A stretch of DNA of 64,000 nucleotides from JBAZLV01 sp964586075 (GCA_964586075.1 CAZPGZ010000005.1:83197-147196); one strand, 5' to 3'. Positions 1-8,365 are shown, counted from the first letter of the stretch. Notes: generated from the letters alone by a model not told the origin. Translations and numbers: made by a program.

Positions 1-2
1 AA

Positions 3-137
3 ACCGTGTTGACATGGGGAGTCTTCGGGAAGATTACCGTCCCGCAAATGCTCGGCGTCAATCACTGGGTGGTGGTCGTTATTTTTGTAATTGGAGCATT
101 GTTGCTTTTCCGATGGTTTGAAAAAAAGGGTCTCTGA
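3..137 (+). CDS. YeeE/YedE-family sulfur transporter, C-terminal fragment
   Basis: Only the last 44 codons are in the window; the gene begins upstream of base 1. The visible residues form a short loop (GVFGKITVPQMLGVNHW), a hydrophobic membrane span (VVVVIFVIGALLLF) and a basic end (RWFEKKGL). This matches the end of YeeE/YedE (DUF395) membrane proteins, which import thiosulfate or related sulfur compounds. It lies just upstream of a tetrathionate-reductase-type cytochrome, which suits a role in sulfur compound metabolism. A degraded copy of the same tail is found at 18034-18123. The family call rests on a short segment. Confidence 0.6.
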   Translation, partial: TVLTWGVFGKITVPQMLGVNHWVVVVIFVIGALLLFRWFEKKGL

Positions 138-171
138 TGTTCTGCTCAACATTATGAGTAAAGGAGTGCGT

Positions 172-633
172 ATGAGAAAAGTTAGAATTATACTGCTTTT
201 GTTTGTGCTTCTCTCGTGCCCTTTGATGGCGATGGAATCTTTTGCTCAACCCGGCATGATGTGGAAGGGAAGCGGCGGGTGGGGCATGGGTTCCCAATAT
301 GGGCGGATGTATGATCCAAAAACCGTTGAAGTTGTTAGCGGAGAAGTGGTAACAGTGGATCTGATCGCTCCGATGCGGGGAATGTCGCATGGTGTTCATG
401 TCCTTTTGAAAACCGCCAAGGGAAACATATCCGTTCATCTCGGCCCGGCATGGTATCTTGAAAATCAGGATGTCAAAATAAACGTAAACGACAAAATTGA
501 AGCCAAAGGTTCAAGGATTGTTTTCAATGGCAGTCCCGCTCTTATTGCGGCAGAGATAAAGAAAGGAGAGGAAGTGTTAAAACTTCGGGATGAAAACGGT
601 TATCCTGTCTGGAGCGGTTGGAGACGGAGATAA
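172..633 (+). CDS. Small exported protein, possible OB-fold
   Basis: A 153-residue protein of unrecognised function. The start at 172 follows an AAGGAG ribosome site and gives a signal peptide (basic MRKVR, hydrophobic IILLLFVLLSCPLMA, cleavage probably after ESFA). The mature protein starts with a Gly/Met-rich stretch and then alternates short beta-like strands (VEVVSGEVVTVDLI, GVHVLLKTAKGNISVHLG, DKIEAKGSRIVF), resembling small periplasmic OB-fold proteins. It lies 63 bases before the octaheme cytochrome and is probably co-transcribed, so it may assist that enzyme. An ATG at 91 in the same frame would remove the signal peptide and overlap the previous gene, so it is not preferred. Confidence 0.6.
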   Translation: MRKVRIILLLFVLLSCPLMAMESFAQPGMMWKGSGGWGMGSQYGRMYDPKTVEVVSGEVVTVDLIAPMRGMSHGVHVLLKTAKGNISVHLGPAWYLENQDVKINVNDKIEAKGSRIVFNGSPALIAAEIKKGEEVLKLRDENGYPVWSGWRRR

Positions 634-696
634 GCATAAGTTCCGTGTGAATGCGAGCTGACATATGCAGAAGTCAATTCACAGAGGGAGGCACGC

Positions 697-2130
697 ATGG
701 AAGCACAAAGATTTTTTATTATTTCAGCTCTTCTGTTCGGACTTGCATTTCCATCGGTAGCTCTATCTGCCAGTCATGTTGAGTATGTAGGGAACGGCCC
801 TTTCCGGAATGGACCGGAAGTAACCAAAAAGTGCATGGAGTGCCATGAAAAAGAAGCTAAAGACTTCATGAAAACCGTTCACTGGACTTGGTCAAGGGAA
901 CAAGTTGTAAAAGGTAAGAAGGTAGAGTTTGGCAAGGTAAATGCTTTGAATAACTTCTGTATTGGCTTGCCTTCTAATTGGCCTCGTTGTACGAGTTGTC
1001 ATGCCGGCTACGGCTGGAAGGACACCAGCTTTGATTTTAGTAAAACGGAAACTGTGGACTGTCTGGTGTGTCACGATACAACCGGTACATACAAGAAATT
1101 TCCGACCAGCGCCGGTCACCCGGTTTACGAGGGCGAAGTAAAGGAGTTCCCAAAAGGGAAGCAGTGGCCGTCGACCGATCTATTAAAAATAGCCCAGAAC
1201 GTCGGTCCCACAAGCCGTGCTACCTGTGGTGCCTGTCATTTCTATGGTGGGGGAGGTGACCATGTTAAACATGGAGATTTGGATACCTCTATGACTGATC
1301 CGACTCCTGATATCGATATCCATATGGGCGGTAAGAAAAAAATGACTTGTCAGGATTGCCATCAGGCCAAAGATCATTTCTTAAAAGGTGAGGCTGCTTC
1401 TGTAACCATTACGCACGCCCCTCCCCGCCATATCGACTGTAATGACTGCCACAAAGGGCCTGTGCACAAAAACGCTCTCGTGAACAAACATACTCAGAAA
1501 GTGGCCTGTCAAACTTGCCATATTCCTACTTTTGCTAAAGTCCGTCCTACAAAAATATGGTGGGATTGGTCCACTGCCGGAAAGGATATAAAGCCAGAAG
1601 ACATCATAAAAGGTAAATACGGCGAAAAAACATATGATAAGATGAAAGGGGACTTTAGATGGGAGAAGAATGTAGTTCCCACCTATCTTTGGTATGATGG
1701 TACTATTGTTCGCTATGTCGCTGGAGACAGAATTGATCCATCCAAGGTTGTTAAACTCACTTCTGTCAAGGGTAGCCGCAAGAATCCCAAGGCGAAAATA
1801 TATCCATTTAAGGTTATGCGAGGTAAACAGGCATACGATAGCGGAAATAATGTCATTGCCTTTGTTCAGGTCTTCGGCGCTCCGGGTAGCGACGCCTATT
1901 GGCAAAAATATGATTGGAACTTGGCCATAGCCAGCGGTATGAAGGCTGCACACCAACCATACAGTGGAAAGTACGGTTTTGTAGAGACATCGATGGTGTG
2001 GCCTGTGCAGCATATGGTGGTAGCCAAGGATAAATCGCTTAAATGTGGAGACTGCCATGCTGAAAATGGAAGGCTTGACTGGAAGTCATTAGGTTACGGT
2101 ACGGACCCGCGAAAAGGCGGGGGAAAATAG
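697..2130 (+). CDS. otr: Octaheme c-type cytochrome, tetrathionate reductase family
   Basis: A 477-residue exported multiheme protein. After a signal peptide (residues 1 to about 25) there are eight CxxCH heme sites: CMECH at 46, CTSCH at 98, CLVCH at 122, CGACH at 177, CQDCH at 218, CNDCH at 248, CQTCH at 271 and CGDCH near the end. The count and the long heme-free stretch between sites 7 and 8 match the octaheme tetrathionate reductase family (Shewanella OTR), periplasmic enzymes that can reduce tetrathionate, nitrite or hydroxylamine in vitro. A GAGGGAGG ribosome site precedes the ATG. The neighbouring sulfur transporter and peroxiredoxin suggest sulfur-oxyanion or stress chemistry, but the true substrate cannot be read from sequence. 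Confidence 0.88.
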   Translation: MEAQRFFIISALLFGLAFPSVALSASHVEYVGNGPFRNGPEVTKKCMECHEKEAKDFMKTVHWTWSREQVVKGKKVEFGKVNALNNFCIGLPSNWPRCTSCHAGYGWKDTSFDFSKTETVDCLVCHDTTGTYKKFPTSAGHPVYEGEVKEFPKGKQWPSTDLLKIAQNVGPTSRATCGACHFYGGGGDHVKHGDLDTSMTDPTPDIDIHMGGKKKMTCQDCHQAKDHFLKGEAASVTITHAPPRHIDCNDCHKGPVHKNALVNKHTQKVACQTCHIPTFAKVRPTKIWWDWSTAGKDIKPEDIIKGKYGEKTYDKMKGDFRWEKNVVPTYLWYDGTIVRYVAGDRIDPSKVVKLTSVKGSRKNPKAKIYPFKVMRGKQAYDSGNNVIAFVQVFGAPGSDAYWQKYDWNLAIASGMKAAHQPYSGKYGFVETSMVWPVQHMVVAKDKSLKCGDCHAENGRLDWKSLGYGTDPRKGGGK

Positions 2131-2213
2131 ATGCCGACAGCTTTATCATTCTTTAGTCATAATAAATTGCAGAGAGGTCAACCGGCAAAATAATGGGAAA
2201 GGAGGCGCTTATC

Positions 2214-2936
2214 GTGCCTGAAGAATTTAAACCAGGCTGCCAGAGACCCAGAAGCGGTCCCGTACTCACGAGACTTATGGCAACAGGTGTCGCGGAAAAA
2301 GCAGAACTAAGGGAGGAGAAAGCCGTGATCCAGGTTGGCAAGAAAGCACCAGATTTTTCAGCTCCCGCATATCAACAGGGTAAATTTGTCGAAGTAAAAC
2401 TTTCTGAATATTTGGGCAAGTGGATAATATTATGTTTCTATCCCGGTGATTTCACTTTTGTTTGAGCTACCGAGATTTCGGCGGTCGCCGAAAAGCATTC
2501 TGAATTCGAGAAACTGGGAGTAACGGTTCTTTCAATGAGTGTCGACAGTGTTTTCGTGCACAAAATGTGGAACGATAACGAAATCTCGAAAATGGTAAAA
2601 GGTGGGGTGCCTTTTCCCATGCTTACGGATGCAGGTGGAAACATCGGCACAGCATATACCGTTTATGACGCAGATGCGGGTGTCGACACAAGAGGCAGAT
2701 TTTTAATTGATCCGGACGGCACCATACAAGGATATGAAGTGCTGTCACCTTCGGTCGGCAGAAATGTTGCTGAAACGCTTCGCCAGATACAGGCTTTTCA
2801 GCTTGTACGAGAAAAGAAAGGCACAGAAGCCACGCCATCCGGATGGGTACCTGGTAAAATAACGTTGAAACCTTCTCCTGACCTTGTGGGTAATGTTTGG
2901 AAAGAATGGAATACCAGCATGGCTTTTGAAGAGTGA
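2214..2936 (+). CDS. Selenocysteine-containing peroxiredoxin (AhpC/Prx type)
   Basis: A 240-residue peroxiredoxin read through an in-frame TGA at 2463-2465 (codon 84). The family motif is FYPxDFTFVCPTE, with the peroxidatic Cys after FTFV. Here the sequence is FYPGDFTFV-TGA-ATEISAVAEK, so the TGA is exactly at the catalytic position. Both sides are intact: Prx start (KAPDFSAPAY) before, and GVTVLSMSVDS, FPMLTDAGG, RGRFLIDPDG and the C-terminal arm after. A perfect hairpin starts 10 bases after the TGA. GTG 2214 is chosen because AAGGAGG lies 9 bases upstream; ATG 2193 is an alternative. The C-terminal arm has no Cys at the usual resolving position, so an external thiol or the N-terminal Cys (PGCQRP) would have to serve. 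The reaction would be reduction of hydrogen or organic peroxides. Confidence 0.85.
2466..2496 (+). promoter_or_regulatory. Bacterial SECIS-like hairpin
   Basis: Directly after the in-frame TGA the RNA can form a perfect 7-bp stem (TTTCGGC, 2476-2482, with GCCGAAA, 2487-2493) closed by a four-base GGTC loop. An outer GCT/AGC pairing (2466-2468 with 2494-2496) is also possible. Position (loop 18-21 bases after TGA) and a G-containing loop are what SelB needs in bacterial SECIS elements such as that of E. coli fdhF. Confidence 0.75.
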
Positions 2937-2965
2937 GATGTTTTGTGAAGATCTGTTTCCGCAGA

Positions 2966-2998
2966 GGGGTTGCAGCGTAGGCTGCAACCCCTTTATTG
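2966..2998 (+). terminator. Rho-independent terminator after peroxiredoxin
   Basis: An 11-bp perfect stem (GGGGTTGCAGC, 2966-2976, with GCTGCAACCCC, 2981-2991) and a GTAG loop, followed by a T-rich run. It ends the sulfur/peroxiredoxin transcription unit. Confidence 0.85.
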
Positions 2999-3620
2999 TT
3001 TAGTAGGACGGTACCAGGATCAGGACCTCTAAAAAACTGATCTGGTCTCAAATGGAAAATTCCCGCCTTCATGCCGCTGCCAGGACCTGGTGTCTGGCAA
3101 ACTCATTCAACATTAAATTTTAAAATAAACAATATAGCCGAAATTTATTTAATCAAAACGCTATCGCTCGATTTTATCACAGACCTAACGTTTTGATGGT
3201 CGATTCTATATATGCTTTTTAGGGTGAGAAAAAATCAGCCGTATACTTGCTGCTGAACCATTGCGTTTGTCAAAACCGCGGATAACGGGCAGATATAAAT
3301 TATAAAAATATTCATGCACGGTAAGATGCAGAAACATGATTTTGTTGTTTATTATTCTTTTACTATTGGAATAGCAAGGAAAACCGAATCGTAGTTGCTG
3401 TGATGATGAACCAAGCTTGCTTTGTTCTATAAAGACATTTGAAGAGGATTGTGCAATGGCGGCAGAATGACAAACTGATTTAAAAACCGTATCGTTTCTA
3501 TTATTGCATAATTGCATTAATGGCATGCATGATAATTCACTTCTGCAATGCCCGAGCGTGCCCTGCGGGTTGCCTTTTTTAGATTAACCCATTGATTTTT
3601 TGAGAAATTACAGCGCTCTG
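2999..3620. other. AT-rich intergenic region without a recognisable gene
   Basis: About 620 bases between the terminator and the ankyrin gene's promoter region. No open frame here resembles a known family. A leftward 106-codon frame at 3206-3526 has no ribosome site, signal or recognisable motif and is left out. The stretch may be decayed sequence. Confidence 0.5.
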
Positions 3621-3626
3621 TTTTGT

Positions 3627-3642
3627 TGGCATTTCTTTTGCT
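3627..3642 (+). promoter_or_regulatory. Sigma-54 promoter candidate before ankyrin gene
   Basis: TGGCAT-TTCTT-TTGCT fits the -24/-12 pattern TGGCAY-N5-TTGCW with correct spacing. It lies about 130 bases before the ankyrin start and is the only promoter-like element seen there. Confidence 0.6.
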
Positions 3643-3661
3643 GCATCTGCAGTAGGAGGAT

Positions 3662-3727
3662 ATGAAACACTCATTGATGCTAAATCAGTTTGTTCATCTT
3701 GCGCTGTTGGAGACTACATCGAGATGA
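3662..3727 (+). CDS. Possible 21-codon leader peptide
   Basis: A short frame with a strong AGGAGG site before ATG 3662. Its TGA (3725-3727) overlaps the next ATG (3724) as ATGA, a layout typical of translational coupling. The peptide (MKHSLMLNQFVHLALLETTSR) has no recognisable function. It could be a leader for the ankyrin gene or chance. Confidence 0.3.
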   Translation: MKHSLMLNQFVHLALLETTSR

Positions 3728-3774
3728 AGAACAGATTTAATAATTCAAGCAGATTGAACAAGATTGGAGGAGCT

Positions 3775-4452
3775 ATGAATAGCATATATAAATTCCTTAG
3801 TCGACTCCGTCACTTTTCAATTCCGAGCGGTGTTGCTCTTATTTTGGTTGCATTGTTTTGGAGCAGCCTCGCCTTCTGCAGCGAAACTCATAACGCGGCG
3901 CTTGATTGTGATTCGGAAAAAATCAAAGCACAGCTCAAGGATAATCCTAGCTTCCCTCTCAACAACAAAAAAGCCTGGACGCCTTTACACGCGGCGGCAT
4001 ATAACGGCTACAAGGACGTTGCTGAATTATTGCTGACCAAAGGAGCCGATGTTAATACAAAAGACGAGAATGGAATGACACCTTTGCAAGCAGCAGCGAG
4101 TACTGGTCGCAAGGATGTTGCAGAGTTATTGCTGGCCAAAGGAGCCGATGTCAATACCAAGAGCAAATATGGGTGTACGCCTTTGCACGAGGCAGCATAT
4201 AATGGCTACAAGGACGTTGTTGAATTATTGCTGACCAAAGGAGCCGATGTTAATGCCAAGACCAATACCGCTTGGACTCCTTTGCACGTGGCAGCATATA
4301 GTGGGCACAAGGATGTTGTTGAATTATTGCTGACCAAAGGAGCTGATATTTATGCCAAAGCCAGCAATGGCTGGACACCTTTACGCGCTGCTGCGAAGGC
4401 AGGACACAAGGGCATGGCAGAACTGCTGCGACAGTACGGTGGCCAAGAATAA
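3775..4452 (+). CDS. Exported ankyrin-repeat protein
   Basis: A 225-residue protein. The start at 3775 follows GGAGG and gives a signal sequence (basic SRLRHF, then VALILVALFWSSLAFC); an in-frame ATG at 3724 would extend it by 17 residues. The mature part has about five ankyrin repeats of 33 residues, each with the core TPLHAAAYNGYKDVAELLLTKGADVN or a close variant. Ankyrin repeats bind other proteins; the signal sequence places it in the periplasm or on the membrane. Similar small exported ankyrin proteins often accompany peroxide-defence genes, and a peroxiredoxin lies upstream, but the partner is unknown. The repeats are so alike at DNA level that repeat number may vary. Confidence 0.75.
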   Translation: MNSIYKFLSRLRHFSIPSGVALILVALFWSSLAFCSETHNAALDCDSEKIKAQLKDNPSFPLNNKKAWTPLHAAAYNGYKDVAELLLTKGADVNTKDENGMTPLQAAASTGRKDVAELLLAKGADVNTKSKYGCTPLHEAAYNGYKDVVELLLTKGADVNAKTNTAWTPLHVAAYSGHKDVVELLLTKGADIYAKASNGWTPLRAAAKAGHKGMAELLRQYGGQE

Positions 4453-4595
4453 AAAACCATAAGTTTAATTCTCGGTGATATGGTCTCTTAGGTAAGGTCA
4501 AAAAACAATAGATAACGTTAAATGACTTCAGTGTGATCATCTCCCAGTTGTTTTAGTAGGTATACGGTCGGACTTTTCATGTTTTCTGGATCACT

Positions 4596-5390
4596 TCACG
4601 ATAAATGCTCCTTGCGGCTAATAGCTTTTACTGCGGTAAGTATAAAGAATACGAGTGCAAACCCCACTACAATAGTCGGCGCGGTAGGAGTATCCAGCTT
4701 GTAGGATAAAGCTATTCCGCCAGTCGTTATCAAAACACTTACAATCCAGCCGGTCAGCAGAATACGATAGGGTTTTAGCGAGTAGAGACGGCCGATAAGC
4801 ACGGGAATAACAAGAAAAGAAAAAACCTGGAGTATTCCGGCTAGTTTAACTGATTTTACTAATATTACTGCAAAGCTGGCAAAAAACAGAAATTCAAGAA
4901 ACAAGGACCCTTTGCCTTCATATGAAAGCGCGAGAAATTGTTTTCTGAGGACAAAATGCAGAAGGCCGACTGCACCATACACAAGACACGTCGAAAGTAG
5001 TTCTGATGAAGAAACCCAGATGATGTTGCCGTTCAATATTGTTTTGAATTCTTCAAGACCATGGGGAGATCTGTCAAGTATCAGAATGGCCGCAGATATA
5101 GAAAAAATATATAAAACACCGATGAAGGCTTCGATATTCACGATATGTGAAATCCGCTTTGAAAGAGATAAGATAGAAGCCCCTACGAGAGCGAAACCGA
5201 GCGCGAAAAAAGTCCCGTATTCCTCGCCCGCAAAGAACGATAGTGCTATGCCGATGCCGATGAATTGAGCAAGAGCAAGATCCACGAAGATGATCCCGCG
5301 CTGCAGGATATGGATGCCGAAATAAGCATGAATCAAGATCAAAAGTAGACATGCCAGAAATGGGTATAAGAGAAAATTAAGAACTTCCAT
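4596..5390 (-). CDS. Metal ABC transporter permease (ZnuB/MntB type)
   Basis: A 264-residue, strongly hydrophobic protein with about eight membrane spans, of the ABC-3 permease family that moves zinc, manganese or iron across the inner membrane. Family signs include GIHILQRGIIFVDLALAQFIGIG near the N-terminus and VKLAGILQVFSFLVIPVLIG in the second half. It is last in a leftward operon after a binding protein (62 bases upstream) and an outer-membrane barrel. No ATPase gene is present in the operon. Confidence 0.85.
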   Translation of the reverse strand: MEVLNFLLYPFLACLLLILIHAYFGIHILQRGIIFVDLALAQFIGIGIALSFFAGEEYGTFFALGFALVGASILSLSKRISHIVNIEAFIGVLYIFSISAAILILDRSPHGLEEFKTILNGNIIWVSSSELLSTCLVYGAVGLLHFVLRKQFLALSYEGKGSLFLEFLFFASFAVILVKSVKLAGILQVFSFLVIPVLIGRLYSLKPYRILLTGWIVSVLITTGGIALSYKLDTPTAPTIVVGFALVFFILTAVKAISRKEHLS

Positions 5391-5452
5391 GACGCCTCCG
5401 AGTCTTTGGAATTCTATGCTCGTTTTTAGCCAGAACGGGCAAACTGGCTGCT

Positions 5453-6334
5453 TTATTTCAACTCCGCAATCACTTTATTCCAAAAAGACACAAGGTCATC
5501 AACTCCAGGCAGGGAACCTACATCGTGGGGGAGAATGATTACCTTCACTCCAGTTTTTCGGGAAAGCGAGTTTGCCTCATCCATTCCGTATGCTGGTGTA
5601 ACAAGTATTCCGTCTGCTTTTGTTTTTTTCATGCCCTGTATTAACTCCTCAATGTGTCGTGCAGAGGGAGGTAGCCCTGGTTTAGGCTCTAGATAGTTGG
5701 ATATTTTGAATCCGGATTCCTGTGCCAAATATTCAAAATATTTGTGATATGCAATGAAATTTTTTCCTTTGAGCGGAATTGTATGCCAGTGTTTTTGTTT
5801 TTCCTTCACTTGGCCGGCAAACCTTCTGAAGTTTTCAGCGTAGAACTTGGCATGATCGCTATCCATCTCTCCGAGAAGACGTGCCATTCCTTCGGCAACT
5901 TTAATAATATTTGACGGTGAAAGATGATAATGAGGATTTCCGAGAGGATGTACATCTCCCAAGCTTCTGTCTACGGTTGTTGGTTTTTCTAAGACTGCTA
6001 CAAACTGTGAACAGTCAAAGTTGCCGATTTTTCCAGGCATTAGCGCAGGATTTTTCGATGATTCAATAATAAGAGGTAAATAGCCGATTTCAAGATCAAG
6101 GCCGTTATACATGATAATATTCGCTTTTCTGGCAGCCAAGATCATGCTTGGTTTTGCTTCGATCATGTGGGCATCCTGATTCGGCTTAACCAGCACGGTG
6201 ACGCTAACGTTATTTTTGCCGATTTCCTTTGCGAGGCTGCCAATCCAAGGAAGTGTGGCAACAATGTTCATGTTCGCAAAAACCGAACTACTGAAAGTTA
6301 GTAAAAGCAAGGTTAATAAAAATATTTTTCGCAT
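5453..6334 (-). CDS. Periplasmic metal-binding protein (ZnuA family)
   Basis: A 293-residue cluster A-I metal-binding protein. A signal peptide (MRKIFLLTLLLLTFSSSVFA) precedes the first lobe. Likely metal ligands are the His in QDAHMIEAKPS, the His-rich segment DVHPLGNPHYHLSP and the His in FIAYHKYFEYL; the acidic ligand is probably the Asp in GMDEANSL or LPHDVGS. The usual long His-rich loop of many ZnuA proteins is reduced to the HPLGNPHYH stretch. It delivers metal to the permease encoded next; zinc is the best guess, manganese remains possible. Confidence 0.87.
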   Translation of the reverse strand: MRKIFLLTLLLLTFSSSVFANMNIVATLPWIGSLAKEIGKNNVSVTVLVKPNQDAHMIEAKPSMILAARKANIIMYNGLDLEIGYLPLIIESSKNPALMPGKIGNFDCSQFVAVLEKPTTVDRSLGDVHPLGNPHYHLSPSNIIKVAEGMARLLGEMDSDHAKFYAENFRRFAGQVKEKQKHWHTIPLKGKNFIAYHKYFEYLAQESGFKISNYLEPKPGLPPSARHIEELIQGMKKTKADGILVTPAYGMDEANSLSRKTGVKVIILPHDVGSLPGVDDLVSFWNKVIAELK

Positions 6335-6343
6335 TGTGATCTC

Positions 6344-7660
6344 CTAAAATGGATGAGCTGCGTGTGCACCAATCCCGAATAAGAATTGAAGAATTGCTTC
6401 ATCATTCGTTCGGCCATATGGATCAGAACGATCGTGAGCCAACTGAAGCCGTATCCGTGTGAACTCAGTTGCGTTAAACTCTAAAGCGAACGTTTCACGC
6501 CAGGGTGTTCCGCCATATTGCTGCTCTCCGGCTCTTTTAAATGTGTCGGTGAATATATTTAACATGTCGTAGCGAAGTCCAAGGCCCCATCGCTTGTATC
6601 GATACATCGCCTGAACATAAAAGCCATCCTGCCTGCGCTGCAAGGAATCCACCAGAGCTGTTGTTGTATCGGTCGCTGCTCCTGCCTGTGTCGTAAGCAG
6701 CAGATACTCACTTTGGATGCTTACTGTTTGTTGATTGCTTGGTTTCCATTTCCAAAAGAATTCCATCCCATACAGAGTGCTATTTCCGGTAACTTCAACG
6801 CCGGGAAGGATATTTTGACTTCTCGTTTTTCCATAGAATACAGACGGTCCAAAGTAAAGTGTTGAGTTCTCCGTTGGATCAAATGAAAACTTTATAAATG
6901 CAGATACAGCATGCGGGCCTTCTGCAGCATCCTGCCCGAAGAGCAGTTCATTCTCTCCTTGGAATCCTTCAACACCGATGAGTGTATAGATGGGGAGAGA
7001 AGGGAGGTACGTGAGCTGAATGCCTTTCTGTCCACCCATACCTTCATCACCGAGAAAGGCTCGATAAGGAAGTGGTATGTCAAAGAAATCCCACGCATGA
7101 GGATGCTGGGCATCAAGCCTGCTAAAATTGCTTTTGAACTTCCCTCCTTTCACTTGGAGACCCCAGGGCAAGAATGTTGTTACGGCGTACAGCTCTTCTA
7201 TGCTTATTCCCGTTTCATCTACCGGCAAATTGGCATATAAGTTTGCATAGGGGTCTACTGGTGCGAATAGAAGCAGTTCTCCCTCGCGCAGGTTAAATCC
7301 GTTTCTCTGGTCCGGACCGGTCGTGGTAAAGTTCGGTATTCCTTTATTTGCGATCTCTGTATGGGTAAGGTTTGACGAATATACAAAGGTATCGAGTACG
7401 AGAGATATATTAGGGTTGGTAAGAGCGCTGGCGCCAAATAAACCGCCCATTTTCCAACTGCTTGCGTCTTTGGTAGGTTGAGCATTAGTCTTGTTTTCCT
7501 CGTTAGCGGTATTTTGTTTCAGCAGCTCTATTTCTTCTTGCTGTTCCTGTACTTTTTCTTCAAGTTTTTTAAGGCGTTCCTGTGTCCCCTCGGCAAAAGA
7601 CGTTGAAATAAACGAAGACCATAGGAACAGTGATAGCATTACAAACAGTATTTGCTTCAT
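6344..7660 (-). CDS. Outer-membrane beta-barrel protein with N-terminal coiled coil
   Basis: A 438-residue exported protein. After the signal peptide (ending SFISTSFA) comes a heptad-like charged helix (QERLKKLEEKVQEQQEEIELLKQN) typical of trimeric or peptidoglycan-facing porin stems, then a long region of alternating aromatic strands ending in LQFLFGIGAHAAHPF. The terminal aromatic residue is the usual barrel-assembly signal. It ends 9 bases before the metal-binding protein gene, so it probably forms the outer-membrane entry of the same uptake system. A similar layout is known for zinc-responsive outer-membrane proteins; the substrate is inference. Confidence 0.7.
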   Translation of the reverse strand: MKQILFVMLSLFLWSSFISTSFAEGTQERLKKLEEKVQEQQEEIELLKQNTANEENKTNAQPTKDASSWKMGGLFGASALTNPNISLVLDTFVYSSNLTHTEIANKGIPNFTTTGPDQRNGFNLREGELLLFAPVDPYANLYANLPVDETGISIEELYAVTTFLPWGLQVKGGKFKSNFSRLDAQHPHAWDFFDIPLPYRAFLGDEGMGGQKGIQLTYLPSLPIYTLIGVEGFQGENELLFGQDAAEGPHAVSAFIKFSFDPTENSTLYFGPSVFYGKTRSQNILPGVEVTGNSTLYGMEFFWKWKPSNQQTVSIQSEYLLLTTQAGAATDTTTALVDSLQRRQDGFYVQAMYRYKRWGLGLRYDMLNIFTDTFKRAGEQQYGGTPWRETFALEFNATEFTRIRLQLAHDRSDPYGRTNDEAILQFLFGIGAHAAHPF

Positions 7661-7805
7661 GCTGTCCTCCTAGAGTGTTAACGTTTCTGGTAAATAAACG
7701 TTTCCACGCGGTACGAAAACGGCACAAAACACCCCTTAAACCGTCGTGGAAAATACCGGATTTATCTATTCGAGATGATGCTAACTATTGGTATGGATGG
7801 GCTGA

Positions 7806-8063
7806 TTATACAGGGGGAGCGCGAGTGTTGCTCAGTGTTGGAATAAGATTCAGGAAAAGAAGAGAAATTTCAGAACGGCTAAAAAATATATAGTTATTTT
7901 GAGGAATCTGAGGAAGTTTACTTATGGCAGCATTAGCATAATGTACAGCTATGCAGATTGAACAATCAGAATGCGATTCTCCGTCTTCATGATGGTGAAA
8001 GCCCATCATAAGAGCCGCAAAAATCATCAGTGCAGCACATAATATTGCAATAATTTTTTTCAT
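7806..8063 (-). CDS. Small His/Cys-rich membrane or exported protein
   Basis: An 85-residue protein starting with a membrane/signal segment (MKKIIAILCAALMIFAALMMG) followed directly by HHHEDGESHSDCSICIAVHYANA. The triple His, acidic residues and CxxC look like a metal-binding patch just outside the inner membrane. The C-terminal half has a second weakly hydrophobic stretch. It is the first gene of the leftward metal-uptake operon, 145 bases before the barrel gene. Similar short His-rich proteins accompany zinc and copper systems as sensors or carriers; the precise role is unknown. Confidence 0.6.
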   Translation of the reverse strand: MKKIIAILCAALMIFAALMMGFHHHEDGESHSDCSICIAVHYANAAISKLPQIPQNNYIFFSRSEISLLFLNLIPTLSNTRAPPV

Positions 8064-8069
8064 CGATAA

Positions 8070-8111
8070 CGTTGCTTTATATACACTATAATTAAGTTGA
8101 TGTCAATTTTT
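8070..8111 (-). promoter_or_regulatory. Sigma-70-like promoter of the metal operon
   Basis: On the minus strand TTGACA is followed after 17 bases by TATATA, just upstream of the small His-rich protein. The segment is AT-rich with imperfect inverted repeats that could hold a metal-regulator site, but no clear Zur or Fur box was identified. Confidence 0.5.
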
Positions 8112-8320
8112 GGCAATCCTGGACAGCGCGTTTTTTATTGTATTTTAATAAATCAAAAATTTTTACCAGATATTGCAAATATTCAATTGCCGATCGCCTT
8201 ATCAGCAGTTTCGTAAAGTTGATACTTTAGTACTTCTTTTGTAAAGTTGTACGAATGGATAAATTTTTGCAAAATCAAGTATGAAGAACTAAAAGCCGGC
8301 ATGCCGAATGTCAGGTGTAC

Positions 8321-8349
8321 TTGACAAAAAGCAGACCATTTGCTATTTT
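8321..8349 (+). promoter_or_regulatory. Sigma-70 promoter before the first ORP-type gene
   Basis: TTGACA (8321-8326), a 17-base spacer and TATTTT (8344-8349). A 20-bp palindrome overlaps the -10 box. The same arrangement precedes the DUF134 gene at 18224. Confidence 0.7.
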
Positions 8350-8365
8350 GTGCATATGCACAAAA
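8346..8365. promoter_or_regulatory. 20-bp perfect palindrome, probable operator
   Basis: TTTTGTGCATATGCACAAAA, perfectly symmetric, overlaps the -10 box and start region of the promoter for the MTH1175-like gene at 8462. Its 14-bp core recurs at 18191-18204 in the same position relative to a second promoter. The position suits a repressor; the DUF134 protein encoded at 18224 is the best local candidate. Confidence 0.7.

Noticed and set aside
2193..2936. Peroxiredoxin gene as a pseudogene or two separate genes
   Set aside because: The only interruption is a TGA at the catalytic Cys codon, with a SECIS-like hairpin at the right distance and intact coding on both sides; decay would not be expected to hit that codon alone.
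3206..3526. Leftward 106-codon frame
   Set aside because: No ribosome site, no signal or family motif, and an AT-rich intergenic setting.
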